DNA of 64,000 nt from Gentiana macrophylla (lineage: Eukaryota > Streptophyta > Magnoliopsida > Gentianales > Gentianaceae), in the NCBI GenBank assembly GCA_026214975.1, contig JAOBSW010001183.1, positions 1-64,000 of the forward strand, read 5' to 3'. The notes under the pieces were generated by a model, which saw only the letters and a program-made list of their open reading frames with translations, ran no database searches and was not told the DNA's origin. Position 1 is the first letter of the stretch. The number at the start of each line of letters is the position of its first letter. Shown here piece by piece: positions 11,643 through 23,221 of this stretch. The position numbers and the translations under genes were made by a program.

Positions 11643-13412
11643 TGTTGGTCCTTGCAAAGGCTAGCACAAGTTTAGAGGGGGTGAATAAACTTGTCCCAAA
11701 AATCTAAATAAAACCGAATCTTGTGCAGATTTAGTTCAACTTTAAACTTGTGTGGATTTAAGCTAACTTAATGAGTATAAGTCAAGATTGACTTATCCTT
11801 AACTCGAAAGTTAACCGGCCATGGATTGCTAAGCCTTTAAATAATACTTGAGTTTATCAATTTGTATAATGCATTGTAGTGTTGTCCTCGACTCGCTTCT
11901 TAAGTTTGCCGAGTGTGATTAGATGTGATTTATAGTTAGATGCAGAAATAAATGCGTAACGTAAGTAAGTAAATAAGACAAGAATAATAAAGGTTCCAGG
12001 TGGTGTAATCATGTCACCCTCTCTTCCCCGTGATGTAGGAGGCCAATTCCACTATGTTTTGAGGTTTACAGCTTCAAAACACAAAGTATATTCTAAACAC
12101 TTGATTTTCCTTCACTAATCCCTAGCTTCACCATCAATGTAGAATTGTTGTGTGAACTAAGCTTGCTACACCGCCTCAGAGGGTAGAATTTCTCTTCACC
12201 ACCTCAACACAAACATAGTCTTCCCGACTTCACTCAACCTGCCCTTAACACCTTCTTGGTGTTTCATACAAATCAAACCTTTGATAGAATCAAAGTTGAG
12301 ACTTGAATCAATAACTATGATTAAATTGTGTTTGGAGATTCTTCTTCTAGATATGTATGAAACGCTTAGATCTCGCTCTTCTTTAAATGTTTGATCTTGA
12401 TCTTTCTTTGAATGCTTATGAACACATCAAGATTTCTTGATCTTTCAATAAGGTGCTTAGTAGGAATTCTTTGATTTGCATTCCCTGGTATAAGCCTTCT
12501 TGACTAGATTAATTCTTAGAATTCGCCTTCATCTAAAGTGGTAGAAGTAGACTATTTATAGAGGTTTCTTCAACGGTTAGCTATATTTGAACGTTAGAAC
12601 TTGAATTCTTGTATCCGTTGGTTTTCCCGCTTATTCTCGATGAATGTCGTTGTCCTTTCGACAACCTGCTCAAACAATAAAATAGTTCGCATTATAACGG
12701 TAAGATTTTCCTTCAAACTTTCCCTAACATCAGCTTGAAAACTTATCCTAGTCAGTTTTTAGCTCAAAAGCATTAGCGGAGTTTTTACTCTTCTTTAAAA
12801 ACTCAGTACTCCATTTCACATCTGATTATTATTGACTTAATCAGAGTAAACCAAAAATTTTAATTCACTAAGATATCATTGTCCTTATGATACTTAGGCC
12901 TTCTATCAAGACCTATAAAGTCGGGTTCATGTCATCACTGCACTTTCCTAAATTCTAACTTTACAATCTCAAGCTAAAGTCTTTAAAACTAAGTTTGAAC
13001 CTCGCTTCTTCAATCTTCAATAAATGAGTCTCGAACCTCATTTCTTCAAGATTTAGATAAGTCAACCGAGTCTCAGGTCCTCAAAGAAACTTATCTTTTC
13101 TTCTATAATCGAAGTCCGATCCTCACCTTCGCTTGTTGTGCTCTTAGTCGGCTTTCTATCAATTGATAAGTCTTCGCTATGAACTCACTCAATAGGCCGC
13201 TGCTTTTCTCGCCTCGATCCTAAATCTATTACAGCTTCTTGTTTGATTTAACTTATACAATTACCAGACACTATTAAATCCTATATATTGATTTCTAGAC
13301 ATCTTTTGCTTTGCACTACTACTACGCTTAGTTAAGACACTTCATCAATGGGGTTAAATATAACAATTAAAATAATCGATTAATCATCAAAACATAAATA
13401 TTATTTCCAACA
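11643..13412 (-). repeat. 3' LTR of D1
   Basis: A 1770-bp LTR with TGTTGG/CCAACA ends. On the minus strand it begins TGTTGGAAATAATATTTATG at 13412, immediately after a polypurine tract, and ends GGACCAACA at 11643 inside the E1 LTR. The terminal 60 bases (plus strand GGCTAGCACAAGTTTAGAGG) match the D2 stub at about 52541. Confidence 0.85.
12553..12560 (-). promoter_or_regulatory. TATA box in the D1 LTR
   Basis: The minus strand reads CCTCTATAAATAGTC, the same core as in the other LTRs of this group. Confidence 0.6.
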
Positions 13413-13428
13413 ATTTCCTCTTTGATGA
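13413..13428 (-). other. Polypurine tract of D1
   Basis: The minus strand reads CATCATCAAAGAGGAAAT immediately before TGTTGG. This is the same GGCATCATCAAA-type context as E1, A and B, and it defines the left end of the D1 internal region. Confidence 0.8.
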
Positions 13429-13510
13429 TGTCAATACTCTCCTTAAAAGCAATACAAAAAGATAAGGACAAAATAAAGTAAAGAACACAAATAATCGAGA
13501 AACTCGAGAT

Positions 13511-13516
13511 TTTATT
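13511..13516 (-). terminator. AATAAA poly(A)-signal-like motif after the D1 extra ORF
   Basis: The minus strand reads ATCAATAAAATC about 83 bp before the PPT, the same relative position as the AATAAA in E1, A and B. Confidence 0.35.
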
Positions 13517-13559
13517 GATAACTAAGTTACAGGTGGTATTAAAACACAAATACATAAAA

Positions 13560-16500
13560 TGAAATCAATTTCCGCTTTTCCTATCTCTTGACCAAACTTC
13601 ACTTGACTTGGTGTCAAAAATCTCAGCAGCCTTCTTTCATGGCCAAGTTAGTTTCTGTGCATATTCGCCCAAATGTTCCATTAATCTGCCATACTATGCT
13701 TGCTGAAAAACATGCTTTTGAATAACACAGCAGACACGAAAACAGATCTCCTCAGTGTTTCACTTGTGGCTGTCTTTAGTAAGTTCTAAACAAACTCAAA
13801 GTTCAATTCTTTTCAACCTGATTTGAGACTTTATCTAGAGTGCCATCTTTCTCCCATTTTGCCAGCTTGTTCCAATAGTGCAAAAGAACCTTTTGCATGT
13901 GTGCGTAAATGTCTCTAGGGCTTGTTCCCTTGATACTCCTTCTTGAATATGTAGATCTTTGAGAACATTATACATTTGAGAGTCTCAGAGCTAGTCTTTT
14001 GTCGCTTGGCTCTATGAACTTTGCAATTAGTTCCATTCTTCATCGCTGAACTCACCTCTAGCTTTCTTCACCAATTAGTTTCTCATCAATACACTCAAGA
14101 ACTTGAGGCATATCAATTGAATTGACTTTTAACATGTCCAAACTTTCCCCCTTATTGACATAATCTTTGTTGATCAAGCTCCCGATGTAAGAGTTCAGTG
14201 TCGCTGATTTGATGCCAATATGGTTTGTGCAACAACTCGCCTCTCCATGCATTTTCCAATAAGATCACTATCAACCACATTTTTGAGAATGCCTTCCCAT
14301 TTTTCTTGAGTCTTAGTTTTTCTTGCCTCGATTCAATGGTTGTTTTTCCTGATGGCGACAGAGTATCATGACAAATCCCTCTTGACACTGCTCGGCTTCT
14401 TCTCCATGTTGTTTCTTTTAGTTCTCTTTTTTCCATTGACTTCAAAACTTTCTTGAATACATTTAAGTCGCTCTTCCTAATCCCGACAAGCTCATTGAAG
14501 TAGAATTTTATAGAGTTAGCTTGTGTAGGCACTTCATTCTTGTTAGTCTTGGTCTCTGGTCTTCTCGCTTTTCCCTTTCAAGCCTCAGATGCTTTTCGCC
14601 TTCTTTCTTATCTATGGACAAGGAGAGATAATATCTTTCAGTTTTTCCTTGTACCCTTCTAACATTCTTCTTTCTTTGGACTCCTTTCTAATTTTCTCCA
14701 AGGTGGAAGGGTCAGTTTCTCTTACTGGTGATAGTTCCACATCAAACTCAACATATGTTCCTTCTTCGGTAATGATGTCTTTAGCTTGGTCAGCTTCAGC
14801 TTTTGTTATCTCAAGCACACCTTTGTCAGTTGGATACTGATATCCTCCTATTTCATGATCTTCAGACTGACTGACTGAGTCAATTTTAGTTTCTTCACTT
14901 TCATCTGAACTTCCTTCAGATGATCCTTCTTCAGCAACATCCTTTGCATCTTCTTTTTCTTGTAGAAAGGCGGGAATCCCTTTCTGTAACTCAGGATCTT
15001 CCTGAGAATCATTATCATCATCTTTCTTTGTCTTTGAGTCTCCCTATTTCGCATATCTTTCCCAGTATCTATTTCTTATGAGTGAGTAACCAGTACTCAG
15101 AAATTCTTTAGATCTAAACATTTAGGATAGATGGGTGATGTTGAATAACTTAAAAACCCAATTTTTAGTTCTTTTCATTTCTGCAAATTGGCTTCTTTGA
15201 TTTGGAAGAGAGCTAAACTTCCAATACTGATAATCATCAAGTCTTCTGCAGTCGGCTTCGATCAATTTCCTAATGTTGATACTTGGATCAAGTTGGTTTA
15301 AAACATCTTCAGTTTCTTTAGGAATATCCACACTTGATTCAAATTAGAGTCTCAACTTGTTCTAACACAATCTTAGTTGTAGATTTTTAGCTTCGCTTTG
15401 GCAGGCTTCCTCCTCAAAGAACAATCGGGATGATAGATGATTCAATTACAATTTTCGAACTCGAGGCGCCTTGTTCTGTTTCCGCTTTTTCTTTGGCTAC
15501 AACTATCTCTAGTAGGGTCTCATTGCGTTGATAGTTTTAGCTTTAGTTGCTGTGTTAAAAACTTGATCGTAATCCTCTTCGATTCGGTTTCCTATGGCTC
15601 AAGCGACAACAGTTCAAATGATTGGTTGGGCCTGCTCAAGAACGGTTCTATCTCTTTTCAAGATCATCAACTTTCTTTCAACTTCTCCTTCATCGACAAA
15701 CTCATCCAGAGTGACGACTTGTGCCGGTCTCGAATCAACTTCAATAGCTTCTCTTTCTTGTGACTTAGAAGCTTCCAGTTCTTTGATAGACTCTTCATAT
15801 TCGATCCTGGATGCTGATTTCTGTGGTGTTAATCTTGATAAAGATATCATATTAAGCATTGCGATTACACTAGGTCCAACCAGCTTCCCCATCACTATCG
15901 CTTCTTCATCATCAACTTCAGCTCTCAGGGTTTGTTCCCCCGGAGTATCAATTTCTTGTAGTGATGGAACAACTTCTTGAAATTCCTTTGCTGATTCTTG
16001 AATGGGTACCTCCTCAGCAATAGATTCTAATTCAACAATGACTTGTTTGGTGGGGTTTCCTTAGTTCTCGATTTCTTTCCTTGGCTTTCAAAGAACTTTG
16101 ATGGTCGATTTTGTTGGTGATGCCTCCAAAACTTTTTCAGTTAAAGCCTTAGTACTTCTTTTTTTTTTCCAATTCATCCAGTTTTCTTTTCTTCCCTCTT
16201 AACTGTTGATGATGTTCCTATGCCTCAGCTGTAGTTTCAACTTTCTTAGCAGACCTTTTTCTCCTCTTTTTAGGTTCAACTTCAGAATCTTCAGTTTTTC
16301 CTTTTCTCTGAAACCGTAATTTTACCATCAACAATTGTTGTTTCCTTTCTTCTTGCAATTCCAAAATGATCAATAATCCTTTGAGCTAGGATAACTTGGG
16401 TCTTCTTGAGATAGAATCTCCATTTCTTCTCTGCATTTTTCTTCTTGGGCACAACAGAAGATTGTGCGACCAGTTGATCAAAGATATGTCTCTTCCAATT

Positions 16501-16889
16501 GAAATTATCTCCGAACCAAATAACATAAAATAGGTCTAACATTCTGGCGGAGAGATTACTGAAGTTGCCTACGTTTCCAATCACGCAATTCGCTAGCATT
16601 TTGGTCAAGAAATATAATTCAGGTTTGAGTAGCCCTGTTGATCCAGATAGTGACACACTTGAATCTCCTATGATTGCAACATCTTTCCAAAGTTTCTCCC
16701 TCTATTCTTTAGATATTTTAAGAATAGAGGTAAATCCAGAATTTTCAAAACCAAATATCTCCGTAATTAGGTTCTTTGTAACCTTGATCTCTTTTCCATT
16801 GACTCGAGTGATATAAGTGATTATATCATTCTCTATGATTTTGCTTCTGAACTCATAGAAGTCGCCAATATCGTCCAGACATACACTCT
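13560..16889 (-). pseudogene. D1 extra 3' ORF (Sirevirus envelope-like/unknown), broken and N-terminally cut
   Basis: Minus strand, about 3.3 kb. At 16889-16740 it encodes a segment containing TRVNGKEIKVT, equivalent to TRVRGQKIFIN of D2 and VNGKEVVIT of B, then a FNWKRHIFDQLV block at about 16520 equivalent to FNWAKYF of B. The middle part is Glu/Lys-rich and coiled-coil-like (14612-14818, 14848-15054, 15614-15895). The N-terminal 50 or so residues are missing because the sequence switches to G at 16889. Stops and frameshifts break it into pieces of at most about 126 codons. No membrane segment is seen. The 3' boundary is uncertain. Confidence 0.6.
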
Positions 16890-17031
16890 TTTGCTTCTTA
16901 ACTAGGTTAGAATCGCTTATACTTATAGTTGCATTGTCTCGTGAGATCGACCTTGACTCACATTTATCTGCACTATGATGTACCTAGTATTCTTGCTAGT
17001 AATACCGACGTTAGTGACTTACACGCGATCA
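16890..17031 (+). repeat. 5' LTR remnant of G (last 142 bp)
   Basis: Aligns with 45970-46110, the end of the 3' LTR (shared block GATGTACCTAGTATT), ending GCGATCA. The first 1.2 kb of the LTR is missing, and the sequence joins D1 directly at 16889, which is a deletion junction rather than an insertion end. Confidence 0.85.
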
Positions 17032-17038
17032 AGATTTT

Positions 17039-17056
17039 TGGCGCCTCTGCCGAGGA
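17039..17056 (+). other. Primer binding site of G, tRNA-Asp type
   Basis: TGGCGCCTCTGCCGAGGA, seven bases after the LTR end. It closely resembles the TGGCGCCGTTGCCGGGGA site common in Athila/Tat-group gypsy elements. Confidence 0.8.
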
Positions 17057-17436
17057 CAATGGCCAATTGTAAATATAAACGTTTTAATTATAATTAAGAA
17101 GTCGTATTTATTTTATTTTATTTTATCTTAAGTCTTGAGTCATTCTGTATCAACCCTACACATGTTAATTTGGCAAAAAAAAATTTCAGGTCCGGTTTAC
17201 CATGTCTAACCCCCGGGTTACCGAGGCTTAAAAAATCAAATTCTGAACAGTTCATGTTTTTCTATGTTATTCCCTGTTGATTTTTAGTTAGTAGGTCCGC
17301 AACAGTTGGATCACACCCACCTGAAGCAGATGTTGCTAACCTTTTCCTTGTTTTATTTTGTCTTTTGCAGGTGGATCAGAACACTTCAGAGATTCGATCA
17401 AACCAGAGTTGAACATGAGCAAACAAGTCAAACAAC
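17057..17436 (+). other. Leader of G
   Basis: A 380-bp region with no reading frame. It holds the first copy of the GGTTTACC/GGTTACC repeat (17191-17226), preceded by TTTCAG. Confidence 0.5.
17191..17226 (+). repeat. GGTTTACC motif copy 1 in G
   Basis: TCCGGTTTACC, a spacer, then CCCGGGTTACCGAGG. First of five copies found only in G. Confidence 0.7.
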
Positions 17437-18240
17437 ATGCCTAGAGCGATGTTGAACATTACACCGATTTCCATGTACCCTAGATCTGAAGCACAAGATC
17501 ATTATGATGCTGTAAAGAAATGGTTGGAAAAAGAGGAGAAAGCAATCAAGCAAGATCCTGAAGAGAACTTGAAGGAGTACAATACGTATCGTCCATGTGA
17601 GTTCCTCTCTCGAGTTAATTGATATATCGCCTTCGGATTATGATTATGATGATCCCGAAGAGGATCGACACGATATTTTCCATGCCTAAACCTGCACTGC
17701 ACAATCGTGGTAAATTTAGGAGACCCTATCACGCTCGGACTTCGATTTACATTAATAGTATATCAAGTAGGATTAGGTCTCGCGACTCGGCTTTAGTTGC
17801 AAAATCTACCTTTTTCCTCTCACAAAAGATCAAGCTTTCGGTCGTCGAATGAATCAAACCAGGCCATGACATTCATTGATAGAACTAGAGACATGCCCTG
17901 TTGGTCTTCTTAGGAAGTGTACAATTAAGGTAGGAGGGTTCACATATCCTATTGACTTCACGGTCATAGATGTACCTAAAGACCCTAGTGCCCTAGTTCT
18001 TTAGAAGGAAGACCCTTCTTAGCGACGAGAATGGTTGTTATGGATTTTGATAAGGGAGATAACTCGAGATTGAATAATGACACTATATCTTTTAAGATCT
18101 TAGAACTCCTAGAAAATAGACCGGAGAGTTGTAAGATGACGATGCTTCAGTGGAATGTGGAGATTATGGAAATAGAGGGGCATAAGCATAGAGAGGTTGT
18201 TGTAGAAACCGTTGAGCAATAGTTTATAAGATTAATGCTT
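17437..18240 (+). pseudogene. G gag-protease remnant
   Basis: A charged opening segment (17437-17622) of no recognised family leads into a clear retropepsin-like stretch. At about 17910-17985 it encodes VGGFTYPIDFTVIDVPKDP, and after a frame change at about 18000 it continues with EGRPFLATRMVVMDFDKGD. This matches the end of the gypsy Athila/Tat-type protease domain (family pattern: VDF...D...LGRPFLAT), where the protease would mature the polyprotein. The catalytic D(S/T)G half is not visible. RT should follow but does not; after about 18240 the sequence is noncoding. Confidence 0.6.
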
Positions 18241-18786
18241 GAGAGAGTAAGAAGGAAGGACCACGACAAGATACTCATGAAAGCTAGTCCTTCCGTGTTA
18301 TGTAGTGAACGGTATGAGCTAAAAGTGGGAAACATGGAGTCCTTGGATCTAAAGCCTAAATCTCGACGTAGAAGCAAACCTACCTAGCACACAAGATAAA
18401 AGAGAGAGGCATTCGAGGAAGAGGGCTCAAAAAGGGTTTTGCGAGTTAATGCTCCAACCCTTGAATGATCGGAGATCTGAAGAAAGTCGAGTTAGCAACT
18501 ATAAACTCAGAACAATTTCTTTAAACCCTTAGTACATTAGGAATGAATAAAAGTAGCCAGATGAAGGGATGAGTTTTTTTTCATCCTACCGCACCCTTAG
18601 ACTTGAAACAAAATGGTTGTGGAAAGGTTTTTTTACTCATTGTGGATATTAGTGAAGTAGGTTAGGTTTTGAGTCAGAATTAACAAGGGAAAGAGTGAAG
18701 GCTAATCAATTTGATGTCAGAATTGGGCGGAGAGGTTAAGTCAAGTGTGCGGATAAGGCATACAAAGAAATCTGGGAAAAAGTACT

Positions 18787-18823
18787 GCCGGTAAACCCTA
18801 GGTTACCTCCGGTTTACTGAAGG
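18787..18823 (+). repeat. GGTAAACC hairpin copy 2 in G
   Basis: GCCGGTAAACCC, a spacer, then CTCCGGTTTACTGAAGG. The arms are inverted, so the transcript could form a short hairpin. Confidence 0.75.
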
Positions 18824-19330
18824 TTGATTTTTAAATTTCTGAACGTCAAGTTATAAAGCTGAATTTTTAGAGACACGTGGAGGACACACGTTGCACCAGA
18901 TACGGTCAGTCAGTAAAAACCATCCCCTTTTTCCTCTTTTCAAAATTTTCATCCTTTCACACACTCCACCATAATTCCACCTCAATCCCATCAATCTCCC
19001 CCTCAAATCCCTCACCCTAATAACTTCTATACCCACTATCCCACGAAAACCATACACCTTCACACAATTCTTCCTATTTAAACCGCCCCTTCATCCCCAG
19101 TATCATCATTCTTATCATTATCATCTTTTTCATTTATCTACTTCTCCCATTTCTTCTTCCTCATCAAAATTCAGCCCATATCACCACCACTTTCTTCTAT
19201 TTTCCATACCCTAAACACCCTTTTTCCAAACCTTGTTTCTGATTTGTAGTTTTAATGCTACGGTGAAGTGCTGAAATCCTTCATCTTTTACCAACAGAGG
19301 CACATTCCTAGAAAAAATCAGAAATTTCAG

Positions 19331-19367
19331 ACCGGTAAACCGTACATTACCTCCGGTTTACCGAGGG
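19331..19367 (+). repeat. GGTAAACC hairpin copy 3 in G
   Basis: ACCGGTAAACCG, a spacer, then CTCCGGTTTACCGAGGG. CGGTAAACCG and CGGTTTACCG are exact reverse complements. The copy lies 47 bp before the ATG of the second ORF. Confidence 0.8.
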
Positions 19368-19413
19368 TTCTTTTCCAGAAAAAGCTTCAGCATCGGTTTC
19401 TATACTCATTCAG

Positions 19414-20506
19414 GATGGGTCCTAAGCGTCAACGATCAGCTGTTTGTCTTAGTGATTATCAGACAGTGTATGGAGATGCCAATCCCTTGATAGACGGGGT
19501 TGAACAATTCCATTCTTTAGCTATCTATGAGTCGTTCCGAGGCCATTGGAATGCAAGATAAGTTGCTCGAGAACGAGGGGTAGATTTGGACGATTGCGGC
19601 CCGATATTGCAAGTTGCCCTACAATCACAAGCCCGATTCAACACCAGCCCGATTCAACACCACGGTGGTACAGGAATTCTATGCTTATGTTTTTCATAAC
19701 CCCGGAGATACATTTGCTATGGTCCGAGGGGTTAAAGTAGACTTTTCGATCGAGCGGATCAATGAGCATTATGGGGTTTGTAATCAACCGGTGGGCCCGG
19801 ATGAGTACACATCCTCGAGCAATCCTGAAGATCTTGAGAGGATGAAGATGATAGCTGAGTACTTTGGAGTGCAATGGAAGCGCAATCATGCAGGAGCCCC
19901 CACCATCTTCGTACAGAATGAGTTATCTTGGGACCGGAAGATGGTAAATAGATTTGTTTGTGCCCGCCTTCTACCAACCAAGCACACGGTCTCTCTGGCT
20001 CACCACTAAGAGGGCGGAATTGATGTTTTATCTAGAGCAGGGATCTCGGTCAACATCGGCCTTTCGATGCATAGCCGTATCGACAAGATTGCTGCCGCTT
20101 CTGAGTGCGAGCTGTTGCCATACAGGCCGATGATTGATATGTTGCTTTGGAGGACGAGGTTAAGATGCTCGTCAGTGATGATTGGGAAGACCCTGAGCCA
20201 TAGCTCAGTTCACAGTCAGTTTTGAGAGTCCAAAGTCGGGTCAGAGCAGAGAGGGTGCATACTCCGGTGCATGGAGCACAGAGGACTCAGAGAGCCTTGC
20301 TTGAGGAGCACTCGTGAGAGATTGTGAGTCTACACCATAAGATGGATAGGATTACCGATTACTTTGGCATTCCTTCCTCAACCCCACCACCTAGGACTGC
20401 CCCTCGTCATAGAGCATCCTCTTCCACCGCCGCCGCCTCAAGTTCTGCACCACCTCCTAGTTTTGAGCATGGAGTTGACTGGAAGGGTTTTTCTGATGAT
20501 GATTAG
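19414..20506 (+). pseudogene. G second ORF: putative plant transposon protein domain (broken)
   Basis: It starts MGPKRQRSA at 19414. The core has FYAYVFHNPGDTF, VRGVKVDFSIERIN and NRFVCARLLPTKH, which match the pattern of the putative plant transposon protein domain found in Athila/Tat-group elements (VRG-x-x-VDF...IN, then W-x-C-x-x-LLPT). The C-terminus is a Pro/Ser-rich tail ending WKGFSDDD at 20506. Breaks: a stop at 19561, a frameshift caused by an exact 16-bp tandem duplication (19631-19646 and 19647-19662), and a stop after SLAHH at 20007. The function of this domain is not established; it may be gag-like or an envelope-position protein. Confidence 0.65.
19631..19662 (+). repeat. 16-bp exact tandem duplication in the G second ORF
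   Basis: GCCCGATTCAACACCA occurs twice in a row. The extra 16 bases shift the frame by one and account for the change of reading frame at this point. Confidence 0.9.
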
Positions 20507-20852
20507 TTTTTATTCCATTTATATTTTTGTTTTCCATTTTTTTTTTCTTTTTCTTTCTTACTTAGTTGATGTAGCAGAATAATTATAATTTAATAATTTT
20601 GTCGGCTTAAATTGTTTTAGAGTTAATTATTTTTCTCTTCTACTGCCGCACTTTCATTATACAATTTCTTGTCACCACGATTCTTCTTGGTTTGTTTGAG
20701 ATATTTACCGTAGATTCTTCATGGATTCCTTAACTGAGCCCGATGATTTGTCAGACGATCCGATTCTTCTTTGATTCCACCCTTAACCAAAGCTATGTTC
20801 ATTTTCAATTTTCATTTCCCTTCTTCTATATTAGGGACAATGTTTTGATTAC

Positions 20853-20867
20853 GTGGGGGGGTAGGGG
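20853..20867 (+). other. First (internal) polypurine tract of G
   Basis: GTGGGGGGGTAGGGG preceded by GGGACAATG, the context commonly seen after the last ORF in Athila-type elements. It lies about 855 bp (excluding A) before the LTR-adjacent tract. Confidence 0.65.
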
Positions 20868-21677
20868 AACGTCACTTAGCTTCTTCGCATTTTATTCCAT
20901 GAATTGTGTGATTATCTTGATTCCCTTTGATGCACGATTCACCACTTAGACTTTGATTCCTTTCGACAGAATTTCGAAAAATTATGATATCATTGATCTT
21001 TTCGAGTTAATTGACTTTATCTCTATTTTACTTTGTATGAGTAAGAGAAAGTGGCCACTTCTGAAGTAGTGGCGTATTAATCGCATATTCTGTTATGAAC
21101 CACCATTTTAGGCACGTATAACTCACTTCCCTTGGTGTGTATTCGATAGCATATTGCATTGACTAGAGTTGACCCTAGCTTCATCATGAATCATGTTCCA
21201 CCAACGCTTAGAAAGGCAATGGAAATTCAGATTCGGTAGTTTATTATGAGTGAAATTTGTGAGGATAGCTAAATCAATGAGAGTTTCACCCGACAAGAAA
21301 GAGAAGTGCATTGAAATGTATACATCTATATTCTTTTTGGCAATATCATAGTCGATGGAGCGTAAGACGCACGACTTTTGCATAAACCAATAAACGTGAG
21401 CCTAAGAGTAATATATGCTTGGTTCTCGATCCGCCTTGCCTGCTCAATTAATTAATAAATAACATGTTCCAGACTGGTTAGTTCGACCACGGGTTGATGT
21501 AATATGAAATTGTCTGCATGTCTAAGCGGTTGTGAAAGTTATTGCGCACACACACATTGACTCATGATGTGAATAGTGTTTAATACGTTACTGATGGATA
21601 CGAGTGGCATGATCTTGATCTTGACTTAGTGAGGTATAGTTGTTCTTAATTAACTTGTATATTGATCGCAGTGTTAT
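20868..21677 (+). other. G 3' untranslated tail, first part
   Basis: About 810 bp with no supported gene. It continues at 32691 after element A. The bases gttat at 21673-21677 form the left target site of A. Confidence 0.6.
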
Positions 21678-23089
21678 TGTTAGGAACATTTTATTATGTT
21701 TTGATGATGGCCATACTAGCTGTTATAGCAAGCATGAAAATAAGTTAGAATTCTCTGTATAAGTATTTACTTAGAGTCTGACTTGTTGTATAAGTTGAGT
21801 CAGACAAGTATTGTACTAGTTGGTAGGATGGCAAAGTAAAATCAGATGTTCGGCAAAGTAAAAGCGGCCAAGTACCAGCAGAGAAGCATGAAGACATATG
21901 GTCTGACTTATAACCAAGGAAGTCTGTGATGACCTTGGATAAGTCTAAGCTACACTCCAAGTGATGAAACTTAATGTTTAAATATGGTGTACACTGATCT
22001 CACATAAATCAAGGATCAGTGAAGTACAAAGATTCTCCTAAACTGAAAAGAATGAAGTACAACGGCAAAGTGAACTGAACTTCGGCTGAGTAATGACAAA
22101 GCAGTGAAGGATGACCTAAGAGGCAAAGTCAAAAAGATCACTTAACCGTTCAGGGAACGGCCAAGTAAACTTTACTTTATCAGATTTTAAAATATGAAGA
22201 AGATTCAGAGGATCAAACATTAAATGCACAATCAATTGAGGATCAATCAAGGATGAATTTTCTAGTAAACGTTTGAAGAAAATCTGATCACTGAAATCAA
22301 GGAGGATATAATTAAGGGGGCATTAAGAATAAAATCAAGGATTATTCCCCTCATTAATTTAACCAATGGACGGAAATTCAAATCAAGGACTATCAAGGCT
22401 ATAAATAGAAGGCATTGACTGACAAGAAAAACACATGAGAGAACGATCAAGTCTATGAATTTACAAGCAAAAACTCTTTCAAATCAAAAAGCCTTCATCT
22501 GTACTTAAAAAGGAATATCTAGTGATCAACTAAAAACTCAGAACTTCAATTCCAACATCAAGCATTGAGTCTGATCAACAATTTTTGTGAATCCAATTCA
22601 CTTCAATGAAGCAACTGAATCAGAGTCATATGAGAAGGAGTTGTGTTTGTGATAGCTCTTGAAGGATTTGTTCCCAAGGAGCAGTGAAAGAGACTGAGTC
22701 ACTGAAGCTATTGAAGTCAGGGAGTGATAGTCTTGAAGATTGTGAAGCTTGTGTAGTCAAGGACAATTAGGCTATTGTATCTGTGAAAACAATAGTGAAA
22801 TTCCTCCAATCATCACAGGAGAAGAGTGGATTAAGGGATTACACCACACTGAACAACTATAAACCTTGTGTCAATTTACTTTCAGCAATTTACCTTACTG
22901 CATTTATTTAATTGCTTAAATTATGTCATATATCTGTGATTGCATAAACTACTTTGAAACAACTTATTAAGAAGGGACTTATCTGCTTCCCAAAAGCTTT
23001 TAAATACAAGAAAAGTTTTTGAAACTCCACTATAGTCATTCACCCTCCCCCCTCTCTGACTATTGTGTTACCCTTCTCTGGGGCCAACG
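21678..23089 (+). repeat. 5' LTR of A
   Basis: Starts TGTTAGGAACATTTTATT and ends CTGGGGCCAACG (CCAACA mutated). 1412 bp. It contains a TATAAATAGAAGG promoter core at 22400 and a pyrimidine-rich 3' end. Confidence 0.93.
22400..22407 (+). promoter_or_regulatory. TATA box of the A 5' LTR
   Basis: GGCTATAAATAGAAGGC, conserved in all four A/B LTRs (also 32006, 33613 and 44182). Confidence 0.75.
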
Positions 23090-23091
23090 AT

Positions 23092-23103
23092 TGGTATCGG
23101 AGC
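23092..23103 (+). other. Primer binding site of A
   Basis: TGGTATCGGAGC, two bases after the LTR; initiator-Met tRNA type. Confidence 0.92.
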
Positions 23104-23221
23104 AGTGTTCCTAGTATCATAACCTGTTCAGATCTAATTTCTAGCAACAAGGAGATCACACTTTTTCAAAGTAGTTTTCAAATATATGCTTTCTGTATAA
23201 AAATATCTCTTATTTGTACTT

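Larger units (their letters stand above)
11643..16889 (-). mobile_element. Ty1/copia (Sirevirus-like) element D1, 3' part
   Basis: Minus-strand copia fragment: 3' LTR, polypurine tract and extra 3' ORF up to near its N-terminus, then an abrupt join at about 16889 to the LTR remnant of gypsy element G. No pol or gag of D1 is present. Its LTR is the same family as the D2 stub at 52539, but its extra ORF overlaps that of D2 in content, so D1 and D2 are two separate copies rather than halves of one. Confidence 0.8.
18241..19413 (+). other. G interval between protease remnant and second ORF
   Basis: About 1.2 kb without a supported gene, in the place where RT, RNase H and integrase would lie in an autonomous element. 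It contains two copies of the GGTAAACC hairpin (18787-18823 and 19331-19367) and a pyrimidine-rich stretch at about 18930-19240 upstream of the ORF, which could be an untranslated leader. Confidence 0.5.

Noticed and set aside
15437..15980. Plus-strand open frames of 108 and 128 codons with a signal-peptide-like start
   Set aside because: They lie antisense to the acidic/coiled-coil part of the D1 extra ORF and show no family motif.
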